Counted from the stretch's first letter, positions 1 to 11,893 are shown. The stretch is DNA of 64,000 bases from Tenrec ecaudatus (GCF_050624435.1 NC_134540.1:102081739-102145738), one strand, 5' to 3'. Translations and numbers: made by a program. The notes: generated from the sequence alone by a model not told the origin.

Positions 1-319
1 AGAAATCTAACATCAAGGAGATGGCTACTCGAGAACTAGGAATTTAGGGAGAAGGCAAGTATGGAAGAAAGGTTGAAGGACTTGACCATGGGTTTGGGAA
101 TGGCCAATGAACGGGAGAGTTAAGAATTGAGAAAGGAAGTGCACGTAAGGGAGACATGTTCAGAATGAGGAAGAAACAACTATGCCATACGTTGGAGAAC
201 GTGCTATCTGTGTGCTTAAGGAAGACTTTCTGAGTCATGAGGGAAGGGCTGGATAGATAGTGGGAAGCTTTGTGCTGTGATGGCTTAGAGAGGTTGGGGA
301 TGTTAACATTAGCACTATG
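1..319. other. Unassigned sequence
   Basis: Purine-rich on the + strand. The minus-strand open frame across it is uninterrupted but resembles nothing I know and has low-complexity composition. I see no splice sites, repeat ends or RNA structure to support a feature. Confidence 0.3.
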
Positions 320-860
320 GTAACCCGGGGTGACTAGAGAAACAAATCCAGAGACACTCATATGTGTGTAAGAGAGCTTTCTGTGGAAGCGCAATTATAT
401 ATTGAACAAATATCCCAGTCTACTCCAGATTAAGTTCGTTAGCCCATATATCTGATACTAGCTCATAAATTCCTCTTCAGACTCATGCAGCACATTCAGT
501 GATGCTGAATGCAGGAAGATCACAAGCCAGTGGTGGGTCCAGTGGTGTTAGAAGCATCTTAGCCTGAGTGTGGGTCACCATGTGGTTCCTCCAGCTCCAG
601 GACTCTGGCTGCCATCAGCATGGCTCAAAGTGGCTTGTCAACAGGCAGGTGAGGCAGAGAAAGAGAGAGGGAAGGTGAGGGAGAGAGAGAGTGTGTGTGT
701 GGCTTGCCTCCATGGGAGCAAGAGGAAGTTTCCAGAATCTTCATGAGAATGTCATGCCCACAAGGAGGCATCATCAGGTGGTGGCGTGATTGACAGGCTA
801 GACTCCACCCCTTTACTCACGTTGACAGGAGATTATGTAACTGCCACAAGCACTAAGGGG
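320..860. repeat. LTR-like interspersed repeat, copy 1
   Basis: The sequence from the GACTAGAGAAACAAATCCAG block to a block reading CTAGACTCCACCCC is repeated in the same order at 2573-3090, with many substitutions. Shared internal landmarks are a CTCTTCAGACTCA block and a CTCCAGCTCCAGG block. The start resembles the start of the element at 18120. There, TG...CA ends and a 5-base flanking duplication suggest an LTR lying in the minus orientation. No coding potential is seen. The class is inferred. The right boundary is approximate because the copies diverge there. Confidence 0.5.
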
Positions 861-1414
861 AACTCTGCTGCTGGGAATTGGAGGCTGCACTTCCAGTTGG
901 AAGCAGGAAGATATTTGGAACGTTTCTGTGAAAAAGAGAAAGAATCAATTTGAGAATATTTTGGGCCAAGTTGCAGCTCTAATGTTCCAATTTAATTAGA
1001 GTGGGTTAGATAAAGAACATTTTTGCTCTCTTTGGATATCCAAATAGTGAAAAGCATGATGGATTCTATAAATGCTTAATTGTTAATTATTAGAAAAGAC
1101 ACAAAACTACCTAAACTGTCAGGGAAGATACAGAGAACATGCAAAAATTTAGATAAAGCATCTTGTTTCTGAGATATATTTTAAGATAGACATGACTCTT
1201 AGTCCAAAACTAAGAAATCAACTCATTTGCTCCAAAGAATAAGTCTATAACTACTATCTGTATAATTGCATTGCGTTATGACGGGAGCGTTTTACAGGGC
1301 ATAGTTTTAAAAATCTACTTAGTATACAGAACACAAGTTACCACCTAAAATACTGCCTTTCACAATTTTTATTGCTTTCAAAATTTATTTTTTTTTAATC
1401 AGGAAAGACCCTCA
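861..1414. other. Unassigned AT-rich sequence
   Basis: AT-rich unique-looking DNA leading into the candidate exon. A T-rich stretch at 1389-1396 and the pyrimidine run at 1421-1433 precede the acceptor site described next. Nothing else is recognisable. Confidence 0.3.
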
Positions 1415-1437
1415 GTGTTGCCTTCTCTTTTTCATAG

Positions 1438-1554
1438 ACTGTGTGTTGAGATGATCAATGAGATCGATCCATTCTCCACAGCAACCATCCAGTATCATGT
1501 GATGGGGCAGGAAAGAGTTGGTACCCCTCTAACCCCGAATACAGTACAATCAAA
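1438..1554 (+). CDS. Candidate internal exon of an unknown gene
   Basis: A 117-base segment is bounded by a pyrimidine-rich acceptor (CTTCTCTTTTTCATAG just before 1438) and a GTATGT donor at 1555-1560. The frame through it is open, with codons beginning at 1439, and continues open to 1645. Exon length is a multiple of three and both ends fall in the same codon phase, so inclusion would preserve frame. The predicted residues include a run reading EMINEIDPFSTATIQYH followed by a GTPLTPNTVQ stretch, a varied composition unlike translated repeat. I do not recognise the protein family. No partner exon is visible elsewhere in the window, so the introns would have to be long. It could also be chance: 77-codon frames are common in 64 kb. 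The case rests on splice signals and composition only. Confidence 0.22.
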
Positions 1555-1648
1555 GTATGTTCTCAGTGAGAAAAATGAGCTCACCTGTACAAATACCACT
1601 AGACAAGCACTTCTGAAAGAACCTTTACAGAATACAAAAGTCTTTTGA

Positions 1649-2498
1649 TCTGGACAGCCCTTGCAAGCAGTCCAAAGCTTTCTAATGTGATATGGGAATT
1701 TCTTTTGATCCCAGGGTGAATTGAATGTGCAATAATGCAGGAGGAGAGTTTGGGAGATCTTCTTGTATTCTGATTTTTCCCTGTTGATAATGATGAGGCG
1801 ATTTTATTGTTTTGCTGTCCCATTGATCCCCAACATTAACAACACTAACAGAACAAAGCCAAAGAGCCTGATAGTACCTTCTAGACTGCCATCTTTATGT
1901 AAGCAACTTGTTAGATGTTTTCCAATCCACTAGCTGTTACAGGGGAGAGAGATGAAGCCATTTGCCCCGGTCATATTTATAGCCTCAGAAATTCTATAAA
2001 GCGTCACTCCGAGTTGGAAGTGAGTGGATGGCCATGGGTGGAGTTTTGCCGTGGCGTGGCTGAAAATCACTTTGTAACCTATTATATGTATTAGTTTCAG
2101 TATATATCATATGTGGACCGAGAAGCAGGGAATTAAACTAAAGTGCTTTTCCAAGGCTGCGTGTCTTTGGCTCTCACTGCCATTGGTTATTTTGTAGCTC
2201 AATTCGAATTCGCATTATGATGATTCTCTTCTGTCATTTAAAACAGAATAAAACATCCTCATATAATATGAAGTACAACGTTGTATAAAGTATGCTGCAG
2301 AATATAGAAACAACTTTTAGGCTATCAATGGAGATTCAAACAGAGAGGACACGTGTGAATTTCAACAGTGTGATGGATGTACAGCAGTGGATTGAAAAAA
2401 AACAACAAAATCCCATGGCAACTTTTCAGTGTTTTTGATCCCTAAACAACGAGCTGACTGCCACCATGCAGTCAAAAGAAACCAAGGAATCCTGAGAA
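1649..2498. other. Unassigned sequence
   Basis: Unique-looking AT-rich DNA without a recognised repeat, RNA gene or exon. The minus-strand frame at 1599-1823 overlaps the candidate exon's downstream flank and has no support. Confidence 0.3.
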
Positions 2499-2572
2499 AA
2501 TCATGTTGTTGCTAGGTGTTAGCGATTTTATTTTGACTCACAGCAACCAAGTGAGATGGAGCAGACCTGCCG
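2499..2572 (-). mobile_element. RTE-clade LINE, 3' end fragment
   Basis: The block from GTTGTTGCTAGGTGTTAGCG through GACTCACAGCAACC has the form of the terminal tail shared by the afrotherian RTE LINE and AfroSINE, read on the minus strand. It stops where the LTR-like repeat begins, so that repeat may have inserted into or beside the LINE. Short and diverged. Confidence 0.5.
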
Positions 2573-3090
2573 TGTGTTCGTTCCGGTTGACCAGAGAAGC
2601 AAATTCAGACACTCATACGTGTGTAAGGGAGAACTTTATATCAAAGGGTAATTGTATATTAAGAAAGCATCCCAGTCTAGTCCAGATCAGGTCCATAAGT
2701 CTGATATTAGCCCATATGTCTGTTACCAATCCATAAATTCTTCTTCAGACTCACACAATGTATGCGTGGTGCTGAATGCAGGGACAGGTCTGTTAGTGGG
2801 TTAAGGTCTTGTGCATTCAGTGGTGGCTGAAGCATCTCAGTGCTGGTCTCTACATTGCTCCTCCAGCTCCAGGGCCCTGGCTGCCATCAATGTGTCTCCA
2901 TGTGGCTTGTCCACAGGAATATCTCACAGGGAGACAAGCAGGGAGAGTGTGTGGGTCTGGCCTCCAGTGAGCTCTTTATCTCCTTCTTGCCTCCAAATGA
3001 GGTCATCTTACTGCAACCTGATTGGCAGGCTCAACTCCACCCCTTCGAAGTCCACAGGAGATGTGCAACGGCCATATGCAGTCAACGATT
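2573..3090. repeat. LTR-like interspersed repeat, copy 2
   Basis: Second copy of the family seen at 320-860, with the same order of landmarks: a GACCAGAGAAGCAAATTCAGAC start, the CTTCTTCAGACTCAC block, CTCCAGCTCCAGGGCCCTGG, and the terminal CTCAACTCCACCCC block. The start reads TGTGTTCG, close to TGTGTTAGAC at 18120. The overlapping open frames at 2811-3194 and 2840-3103 are frames within the repeat, not genes. Confidence 0.5.
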
Positions 3091-3700
3091 TTCAGAGCTA
3101 TAAGCAATCTCAATGGGAAAAGGTCCCAGGTGTTTTCTTCCACAGAACCACACCTCCAGAACTTCTTCACAAAATTAGAGTTCTTATTAAATAATATCAC
3201 ATCTCAAAAATGCCAAAAGCAATTGCTTCAATGTTAAGGAACACAGTTGAAAATAGAATTAATTTGGGAGTGATAAAAACTGATTAAGGCGTAATGACAA
3301 TTATTTACTATCAAATTTGAAGAGGTTGTTTTCAGTTATCTTGATCTATTCTTCTGTGTTTATTGACAATTTTCACATTTTATTGAACTACTTTCTATCC
3401 TTGATGCTTTCCCCTTTCTCCTAGACAAATATTTGTCTCTGCATCTCATCACTAACAGTGCTGCTGGGTGGGCCACCGGGCCTATCTGTTACTGAAATGG
3501 TTTCCGACACACTCATGCCCCTACCCCATGCAAACTCTTAGTAACCTGTGCATTTGTGACTTGAACCTTTTTCTAGGGTGGCTTTCCTCTAGATAATTTG
3601 AAACCTATATTTAGAACTGTAGAAAATGAGGTTTTAAACAAAGTGAAAGCTAGCATATATCCAGGATAGCTTAGCTGACCCAGATAGCATTCTGATAGAT
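3091..3700. other. Unassigned sequence
   Basis: No recognised repeat or gene. The stretch runs from the end of the LTR-like repeat to the start of the family B copy. Confidence 0.3.
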
Positions 3701-3970
3701 GATGAAAGACAGAAAAGTGGGTGAAGGGAGACGTCGGACAGGGAAAGATATGACAAAATAATAATTTATAAATTATCAAGGGCTCATGTGGGAAGGGGGA
3801 GCGAAGAGGGAGGGGGAAAATAAGGAGCTGATGCCAGGTGCTTAAGTGGAGAGCAAATGTTTTGAGAATGATGAGGGCAATGAATGTACAAATGTGCTTT
3901 ATACAATTGATGCATGTATGGATTGTGATAAGAGTTGTATGAGCCCCTAATAAAATGATTTTTAAAAAGG
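3701..3970 (+). mobile_element. Family B retroposon, 3' end (possible L1 3' UTR)
   Basis: This is a sense copy of a repeat found several times in the window and called family B here. It contains a G-rich purine tract (about 3790-3820), then GATTGTGATAAGAGTTGTATGAG, and ends in AATAAAATGATTTTTAAAAA, a poly-A signal followed by an A-rich tail. An internal G-rich polypurine tract and terminal poly-A are typical of mammalian L1 3' UTRs, so this may be the lineage's L1 3' UTR. That identification is inference. Confidence 0.6.
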
Positions 3971-4571
3971 AAGAAAGACTTCTACTGAAAATTGATTTCT
4001 AAATAAACCCCTAAAATGGGACTTAAATATATTCTACTAAGTAGAATTTTGTACTGCATTAATAGAAGAATTGCTCCTATATTTTGGCATATATTCCGCA
4101 TCATGGACTGGTCAGACGGCCCATGGAGGACTCTGCTCATCTCTGGACGCTCCATTCCAAGCACATGGCTCAGAAGTATTTTCATGGAGAATGACCATGA
4201 CGGACATTGAAGTGGAGGCCATGTACCATGAGGGCTACTCAAGGAAAACAGTATGCTTGCCCTGGGGAGGAAATCCCCTAAAAAAAACAAAAACAATATT
4301 TCAAAAGAACCCTCTCTGGAAGTAGTAGAACAGGCTACTCTAGCTTTCTGTTAACCAAAATGTCAGAACCACTAGGCAGGAGATACAGAAGAATTATTTC
4401 TGATCCAAAATGAACTCTACAACAGTAACAATGCTCTTCATTTTTGAAATCGGGCTGTCTGATAAAGGATTGACTACGAGAGGCATTAAATTGGGAGTGG
4501 CAAATTATTGCTCAGACTCTAACTGTGTGGTTACATTCTGCTCAAACCTATCTTTAAAGTGCTTTCAACTT

Positions 4572-5263
4572 TCAAATTGTATATATATTTTTATTAATCA
4601 TTGTATTGAGGGCTCTTGCAGGTATTATAACAATCCATACATCGATTTTTTCAAGCAAACTTGTACAGATATTGTCATCATCATTTTCAAAACATTTTCT
4701 TTCTACTTGAGCCCTTTGATATTAGCGCCTTTTTATCCCCTACACCTCCCCCACCCTACCACCCTGTGAAGCCATAATAAATTATATATATATGTCATAT
4801 ATAACACTATCCAATATATCCCTTTACCTACATTTCTGTTACTCGTCCTCCTCAAGGGGGGTTATACAACCATCTGACCATGTATGACCATGACGTGTTG
4901 ACAAGATCAGGTTGATCAGATAATCAAAACCAAACAATAATATCCATGTGAAGGAGAAGAGTAAGAGTGGAGACCTGAAGTTCACCTGTTGATAATTGGA
5001 CATTCCCTCACAGAAGGGACACACGGGAGGGACGAACCAGTCAGGGTGCAATATAGCACTGACACAACACAACATTCCTCTAGTTTTTGATGCTTCCTCC
5101 CCCCGTGATCATGGCACCAAATCTTGCTAGACTGGCATATGTACATATACACAGAATCCAGAAGAGATAAATCTCTCAGAAACAGTATAGGAGTGACAAT
5201 TCCATGAGGGTACAAAAAAGGAGGGAAGGCCGGGGAACTAATAGCAATGATCAAATTGTATAT
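4572..5263 (-). mobile_element. Family B retroposon with inverted 5' part and 13-base target duplication
   Basis: The left part (4585 to about 4890) is the 3' end of family B read on the minus strand: ATTAATCATTGTATTGAGGGCTC then the pyrimidine-rich tract. The right part (about 4930-5250) is an upstream section of the same repeat in the opposite orientation. It contains CAGTCAGGGTGCAATATAGC and CATTCCTCTAGTTTTTGATGC. The element is flanked by a perfect 13-base direct repeat, TCAAATTGTATAT, at 4572-4584 and 5251-5263. The layout (inverted upstream segment, then correctly oriented 3' segment) and the flanking repeat fit target-primed reverse transcription with twin priming. Frames at 4839-5075 and 4982-5254 lie inside the repeat. 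Confidence 0.7.
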
Positions 5264-5729
5264 TTTGTTGACTATATTAGTGCTGACCCTGTGTGTGACA
5301 CTCTGTTCTCACTGTGTCACTGCCATTGACTCAATTTTGACAACACCCTACTTGTGCTAAACAAAGCAAAACAAAACATGAAACAGTCTGATTGGCGGAT
5401 ATAGCATGCATAAATAACAATCTACAAAACAATATGAGTGTGTAATGACTGTAAATAGAGTCCTATGGGAACACAAGGAGGCTAGTTAATGAATTCAGCA
5501 AGCACCTATTGTCCACCCACCATATTTCTGACAGGCATTGCATTACAGGGGTACCATGTTGAGAATGTGACTAGGCTTCCTGGACCCTAAAGACTATCTG
5601 TATTGGTGGGGGTGGGGGGAGGTTTGGGATATAAAATAAAATCTGTAATTATATCAGTTGCCTTTTACTATTAAAAACAGGCATTATTATAGATAAAGAA
5701 AAGTTGTCACCAACTTCTTTTTGTGTTTG
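5264..5729. other. Unassigned sequence, AT-rich
   Basis: It contains a G-rich run around 5605-5625 and otherwise no recognised feature. Part of it may belong to the 5' side of the following family B copy, whose left boundary I cannot fix. Confidence 0.3.
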
Positions 5730-6422
5730 TTTTTTAAGCAGGGGAAAGGAAGTCGGTGTTAACTACCTCAGGGACAAGGGAACAAGAAGGGATCTAAAAA
5801 TCGATGGTGAGGAGTGTGTAGGAGTCCTGGTAGGGTGTGATCAAGGGCAATGTAACAGAGGAATAACTGAAACCGAAATGAAGACTGAGCCTGATAGTGG
5901 GATAAGAGGAAAGTAAAGGGAAATAGAGGAAGGAACTAGGAGGTAAAGAGCATTCATAGAGGTCTAAATACAGGCATGTACATATATAAATACATTTATA
6001 TGTGATGATGGGGAAATAGATCTATGTGCATACATTTATAAGTTTAATATTAGGTAGCAGATAGACATTGGGCCTCTACTCAAGTACTCCCTCAAGGCAA
6101 GAACACTTTGCTCAATTAAACTGGAATTCTATGATGCTCACCTTCTTGACACGATCGCTGAAGACAAAGTGGGTACATAAGCAAATGTAGTGAAGAAAGT
6201 TGATGGTGTCCCGCTATCAAAAGATATAGTGTCTGGGGTCTTAAAGGCTTGAACATAAACAAGTGGCCATCTAGTTCAGAAGCAACAAAGCCCACATGGA
6301 AGAAGCACAATAGCCTGTGTGATCACAAGACGTTGAAGGGATCAGGTATCAAAGAACAAAAAATCATGTCATCATTTTGAATGAGGGGGAGGGAGTCCAG
6401 AGTGAATACCCAAGCCCATCTG
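5730..6422 (+). mobile_element. Family B retroposon, internal section
   Basis: Sense copy of an upstream section of family B. Recognisable blocks are GGGCCTCTACTCAAGTACTC, GATGCTCACCTTCTTGACAC, ATCAAAAGATATAGTGTCTG and GAAGCAACAAAGCCCACATG. Near its right end GAGTCCAGAGTGAATACCC precedes CATCTGTAGGCAACTG, the section that also begins the inverted part at about 4960. The copy lacks the family's 3' end. The minus-strand frame at 6116-6310 is a frame within this repeat. Confidence 0.6.
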
Positions 6423-6474
6423 TAGGCAACTGTTACTAATTTCTAAACCAGACAAACAAACAAAGGAGAAACGA

Positions 6475-6640
6475 ACACCCACTGCCATGGAGTCACTTCT
6501 GACTCACAGAGCCCGAGAGTCTGCAGGGTGTCTGAGGCTCTTTGGACAGACAACCTCATCCTTCTCCGCTGGGAAGCTGGCGTGCTTGAGTTGCTGTTCT
6601 TTGCTGAAGATCATCCAGGGTTCCTTCACCATGGGCTCCA
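6475..6640 (-). mobile_element. AfroSINE
   Basis: Antisense copy. It runs from the 3' tail (CACTGCCATGGAGTCACTTC, the GACTCACAGAG block) through TTCTCCGCTGGGAAGCTGG to the tRNA-derived 5' end (TTCACCATGGGCTCC). Its left end has an A-rich ACAAACAAACAAAGG stretch beside it. It sits directly after the truncated family B copy. Confidence 0.75.
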
Positions 6641-8439
6641 AATCACCCCCCTTAAGCCCTAGTGTCTACAGAAACATGATTAGAAAAATAGTCAGCAGCC
6701 ACTTAGTAGTCACCCCATATTTTCTAGATATTATCGTTGAACTACATGCAAAGAGGACGCTTTCTACCTTAAAATGTCCTGCCATTTTGTTCGGAATGAA
6801 AGCAATGATATGAAATACTTAGATAAGAAGTAAATAATTTAGCGGTTGTTCACCACATCTTGAGTCTATATTTGCAGCTGAACTTTAAACATGAATGACG
6901 TTCGTTATCCCTCTTTGAAATGATGTGTTAGTTCAAAGGACCCGTGACATTTTCATTTATCATCCATTTTCCCCATGATATACCATCCCCATTAAACCTA
7001 GCACTCCATTATATATTCTGAAACGCTGAAATTGCACTGTATCTGTCTCTGGGATGTTCGTATATAGTCTCCTTTTTGTCCATTTATATAATTCATGCTT
7101 TGACTTTTGCTATCCAGCTTCTAGTTTATTTTGGCATCCATTCAGAGCTTAGCACAATATTTGGTAATGAGTTTAGAGTTGGCATCTCATCAACAAATGG
7201 GGTTTGCGGAAAATGTTTGTGGAAAAATTCTATTTTCCTACAATTTCATTTTTTCCATGATTTTTTTTATGCATACGTACTTACTGTTTTATTCGGTGTT
7301 CTTGAAAAAACTTCGTTAAACTTAACATGTCTCCACTATTGGTGCGTTTAGCTGCAACAGACGGTTGTGGGTTCTGATTTATAAAGATTCCCATTGAAAA
7401 GAAGTTTATCCTCAAATACAGTCCTCATCTGAGCATACTTGCCACCACGATACAGTCCATGATGAGGTGTTTGAAAAATTCTCTAATTTAATTATTTCTT
7501 TTCCCTGGGAGTCTTTACAGTGAGTTATTCATGGAAGCTTAAGGCCTCAGAAGAAAGTTTATCTCACAGAAACTGTGTGGCCGCTCTTCTAGCACAACGC
7601 CAGAATATCCACTCGTGTGAGTGGCACCCGACCCCACTGCTCTTAATCTGTCACTCACTTCTGCCGTGGTTATCTCAGCACTTGCCAGCAGTCCATTCTC
7701 CCTTTACAGATGGAAAGATGAATGTCAGGGAGGTTGCAATAAGAGGTGCAGGACGCCTTATCTGACTCCCCCTGGCTTCTGCATCACCATCAGGTGGGGG
7801 ACTGATATGCCTCCATGTTCCAGTCTATTTTACCTCCGCCGACACCAACTGTTCCTCTCATGGCACTCCATTTCTATGCTGGGTTCAATCATGTGTTGCA
7901 ACGGATGCCCAGAACTCACAGATCACACAAACCATCGTAGGGGAATATTAGGGAAGTTAAAAGATGACTGCAAGTCAGAATATTTAAACTGTAAGGTGAC
8001 TGTTAGCTGAGGTTATGGAATTGGATTTTTTTGGCTCTCTTGCTCTGAAGGTGTCCCGTAAATGCTGTCCCCACACCGTCATATATTTACTCTTCTCATG
8101 CTCTCCTTGCTTTCTCACGACAGGCATTGTTAGGGTGGGTCTACTTCTGAGTTTGTGAGTGACTGGTGTAAAAGGATTTGTCCTTCCACCAACCCCCTTC
8201 TTCTTGTTAGCTTTGTCTAGTTACTTAGAAGTTTAATCCGTACAAGTCAGCTGTTCATGTATTTCGGTATGGAGCCAGCCTATACTTGCATAATTTCCTT
8301 TTTTTTAATGTTTTCTACCCTATATCATTGCTGAATTAACGACACTACCTTGTGGCCCAGAGGGGTGGTCTATGATGTTCTCCATCACAGAATGATAATG
8401 ATGGCTCCAAAGAAAACCAGAGAGAAATGGTCTGTCAAG
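6641..8439. other. Unassigned sequence
   Basis: About 1.8 kb with no recognised repeat. The frame at 7621-8010 (129 codons) is the longest plus-strand frame in the window. It has no splice signals I trust and no recognisable domain, and I do not call it a gene. Confidence 0.3.
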
Positions 8440-8637
8440 TGAATAGATAAAGGAAAGGCAAGTCTACAGAGAAAGAGGCTGGATTACAGAAATGGTGGGG
8501 GGTGGGGTGGACTGGGGGTGGGGTGGGAAACGGTGAGCTAACAACAGTGAGCATGAGGAGCACATGTTCTGACATTGACTGTGGTGATGACTGCATAACT
8601 CTTCTTAATTTGACTGAATGAGTACATTGTGCGATAC
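8440..8637 (+). mobile_element. L1 3' UTR fragment
   Basis: The order of elements matches older mammalian L1 3' ends: an ACAGAGAAAGAGGCTGGATTAC block, a long G-rich tract at 8493-8527, then GTGGTGATGACTGCATAACTC. The G-rich tract has several runs of three or more guanines and could form a quadruplex. The terminal AATAAA region is lost or diverged. A related tail occurs at about 43405-43622. Confidence 0.55.
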
Positions 8638-10865
8638 GTGTGCGGAGCAAAGCAAAACACGACTTACAGATGCGTCCCCAGCAACACCTCTCTCTGGTTC
8701 TCAGCTGCTTGGCCCTGTGATCCCTTGGCTTTGTCTTCACGGTCCAAGAAGCTGGCCTGTAGCTCTGTCCCACAGCCCCATAGCTTGACACTGCTCCTCG
8801 TACCCTGTCTCATTCTGTCTGCTCCATAGTCTCTGGGGCCTCTGCTCTTAGCTTCCACCACTTCAAAGAGAGATCTGGAACAACTCTTCCAAAGATCCTG
8901 GGTTTTCTTTCTCTGAGGCTGCTGCAAAGAAGACTTTCCGTACAGCCAGGAGGGTGGTGACAAAACTGACCAAGCCCCTGGTCTACTAGGGTCACATGTG
9001 CCCTATTTGCATAGCCCCACCCAATCATTTGGGGGGGAAAAGAGCCACTAACCTTTTACTTCAACTCAGTGATAAAGCGAATTGTCTGATTACACAGCTA
9101 CAGGAAGGCTGAGCTGAGACTGGCACACGTGGTGTTTCAGTTCTGACATCTCTGACTCCATACGTTAATTAAGGGAGTTGATATTTATTTTCTTATGTTG
9201 TGGAATGTGCACATGCCATGAATTCAATAACCCAAGAAAGAAATCTTTTTTCAATTCAAAACCATTTTCATTGCGTGAATTGACGACTGGTGCCAAGCGA
9301 AGTTATAGATCTTAGGGGTTATGTGTTTAGAAAATGTTATATGAATATACCTTGAAGAATTTTGTTGTGTTTTAAAACATGAATAGGTCCGAATGTTTTA
9401 ACTTTTACTCATTAATCACAGAGGCTAAATAAGGAGCAATATTATCCGTATTCTGTGTCTTGACTTATATTTTGGCAAATAGCATTTAACTGTCTTTAAA
9501 TGTTGCTTTTGTTTTGAGAAATACCTACATAATCTCCAGTTTTGGATTTTGTCTATGATATATAGTTTGTTCCATTGATGCCTGAGGTGAGATCTATATA
9601 ACTTTTTCCTTCTGAATATGGCTATTTTATTAATGAGCTATTTATATAATATTTAGTTTTACCTCTTCAATGATAAAGCACCCACTCCATAGTTACCAAT
9701 GTGATTAGGTTCTCAAGACAAGGGCATTATACAAACATGGACATTATGTAAAAATGGAGATTACATACCTACCAAATTGTATCATGTGATTGTATACCTA
9801 CCAAATTGCATCATGAAATAATTGCCAAATCATTGACAATTGTGTCCTAGCCAAGTGAACAGATAGCCTTAACTATCATAGCTCTTGTGTCACCTTCAGT
9901 TCTTACCTTGGTGTTGGTCACTGGCAGGCATGCTTCATCAATATGCAAAATAGTCAGATAGTAGCTTTTATACTAATATCATCAATGTGAAATGCTGGAT
10001 TAGAAGATAGTCAGTGGATAGCCAGAAGTCAGAAGATAGTAGGTGTATAGCCACAGGTTTTTGTTAGAAGAATTACTAAAATAAAACTAAATGTAAGTTT
10101 CTTTCCTCCAGTAAACATATTCCTGTTTATGCAGTACTGGGTGATCTGAGCACAAAGTTAAAAAAGGAAAATTAGAGACTCAGAAAGGAAAGGCTGCTGG
10201 GTGAAGGCTATGCATTCGTAGTTTCCGTACACGGATTATTTTATAAATACAATTGTTAACACGAGTCCACACATTGAATGAAATTAAAACAAAGCTATAA
10301 ATGCAGTATGACTGTGCCAAGGTTAGACTTGGTAGATAAATGTTTCTTGTCAACTCTGAACATAGGTCAGGTTGAAATAGAAGGAAACTTTTTGCTTTTT
10401 AATTTTAGTTTGGGGCTCTACTCACATCACTGTGCTGGAGATATTTTACAGTACAGATGCAGTAAATTGAGAGTTAAGATGAAATGTATAAGCCAAGGGT
10501 ATCTTAATGTCAATTTCCACAACTAAACATCCATTCCAAAGGGAAACTAAAAGTAAACATTATAAATTTTCGCTGGAGGCACTTCTTTTTCTTTCATGAC
10601 TAGAAATATGATGTGTGCTAAAAGTCCTAAACTAAACTTCACAACAAATTCAGAAAGTTCAATTCTCCTCTACAACCAACTTTAACAGGATTTTAAGTGA
10701 ATGACTTTCAGCATCTGGTAAAACCTTAGATAAATAGACTTATATATATATGTGTGTGTGTATATGATATGCCTATATATGAGGGGGCTTTAAAACATTT
10801 ATCCAAATGGAATTGAAAGAGAATGGAATTTCTCACAAACTATTGAAACAAACAAATAAACATAA
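8638..10865. other. Unassigned sequence, AT-rich
   Basis: It includes a G-run at 9031-9037, a short internal repeat around 9745-9825 (ACATACCTACCAAATTG and a near copy), another at 9990-10050 (AGAAGATAGTCAGTGGATAG and a near copy), and a TA/TG microsatellite at 10741-10765. No gene or named repeat is seen. Confidence 0.3.
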
Positions 10866-11000
10866 ATCCACTGCCTTCCAGTTGATTCTGACCCATCATA
10901 GCCGACAGGACAGAAAAGAATTGCCTTATAGGATTTTCAAGTCTGTCATGACAGATGTAGATTGCCACAACAAAGTGCTTTTACCATGGAACCACTAAGA
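10866..11000 (-). mobile_element. AfroSINE, diverged
   Basis: Antisense. It starts with CCACTGCCTTCCAGTTGATTCTGACCCATC, then GACAGGACAGAAAAGAATTGCC, and ends near ACCATGGAACCACTAAGA. The tRNA-like half is degraded. An A-rich AAACAAACAAATAAAC flank precedes it. Confidence 0.6.
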
Positions 11001-11747
11001 CTCACGTGTGCTCAGGGTTTTCAAGAAGAACATGGACAAATTACTTTTTTAATTTCAATTTTTAATGAAATCTTTGTAATTCTCTTGATGTATATGAGAA
11101 AGAGAATTATCTTGGAACCCAATGGGGAAGGTTTACTCTGCCCAGTAGGGTAACCAGCAGGACATTAACGCAATAGCAGCAGAATGCAGACAGCAAGTAC
11201 AAGCTAAAGGACAGGACTCCCTAGCGCCCTAGTTTAATTGGATGCCCCTCTCACACAGATAAGTATAAATGCTAAGAGATTAACAAATTTCCTTGGATAC
11301 ATAATAATTCCTTTCTTTTTAACTCACTTGGACTACCCAGAAAATTCTCAGCTCTCTAAAATTTAACTAGGACACTTTTAATATTCTAGTTTCAATTTCC
11401 AAACCCAAATGTGTAAACCTCTCATTCTAATTTCACATGCCCATCTATCTTTTAGCAAGCCACTGTAGACAAGATAGATCAGGCAACATATTCCATTGAC
11501 CAATAAGTCACCTAAGACCTTTCTGGGAAAAACTTTGACCACATATTGAAAGTCTTTAAAATTTCCACCCTTTTTTTGGCCTGGAAACATGGTGCCCTTG
11601 TTTATAAAGTTGTTCATTAGCATTACTTATAAGTAGAATTTGAGAAGATCTATCCAATAATAGGATCCTGGTTCATTTTTAAAGAAATCACTTGCATATC
11701 ATATTATTCTCAAAATCATGGAAGGAAAAAAGCAAGTTGTCGGTAAC
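11001..11747. other. Unassigned sequence
   Basis: No recognised repeat or gene. The minus-strand frame at 11378-11623 has no supporting signal. Confidence 0.3.
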
Positions 11748-11893
11748 CATGAAGGGTCATTGTTATACCAAGGGCTCGGGTGAAAGAAAATATGAGAATG
11801 ACGATGGCAACAGATGTATTTGACACAATGGATGTCTGTATGGATTGTGGTAAGAGTTGAATGAGCCCCAATAAAATGATTTAAAAAAAAAAG
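11748..11893 (+). mobile_element. Family B retroposon, 3' end
   Basis: Sense copy of the last 145 bases: CCATGAAGGGTCATTG, ATGAGAATGACGATGGCAACAG, TATGGATTGTGGTAAGAGTTG, then AATAAAATGATTTAAAAAAAAA. The poly-A tail abuts an RTE fragment directly, so the copy probably inserted into that LINE. The rest of the RTE is not visible on the other side. Confidence 0.65.

Noticed and set aside
7621..8010. 129-codon plus-strand frame
   Set aside because: No recognisable domain, no convincing splice sites or start context. Frames of this length are expected by chance in 64 kb.
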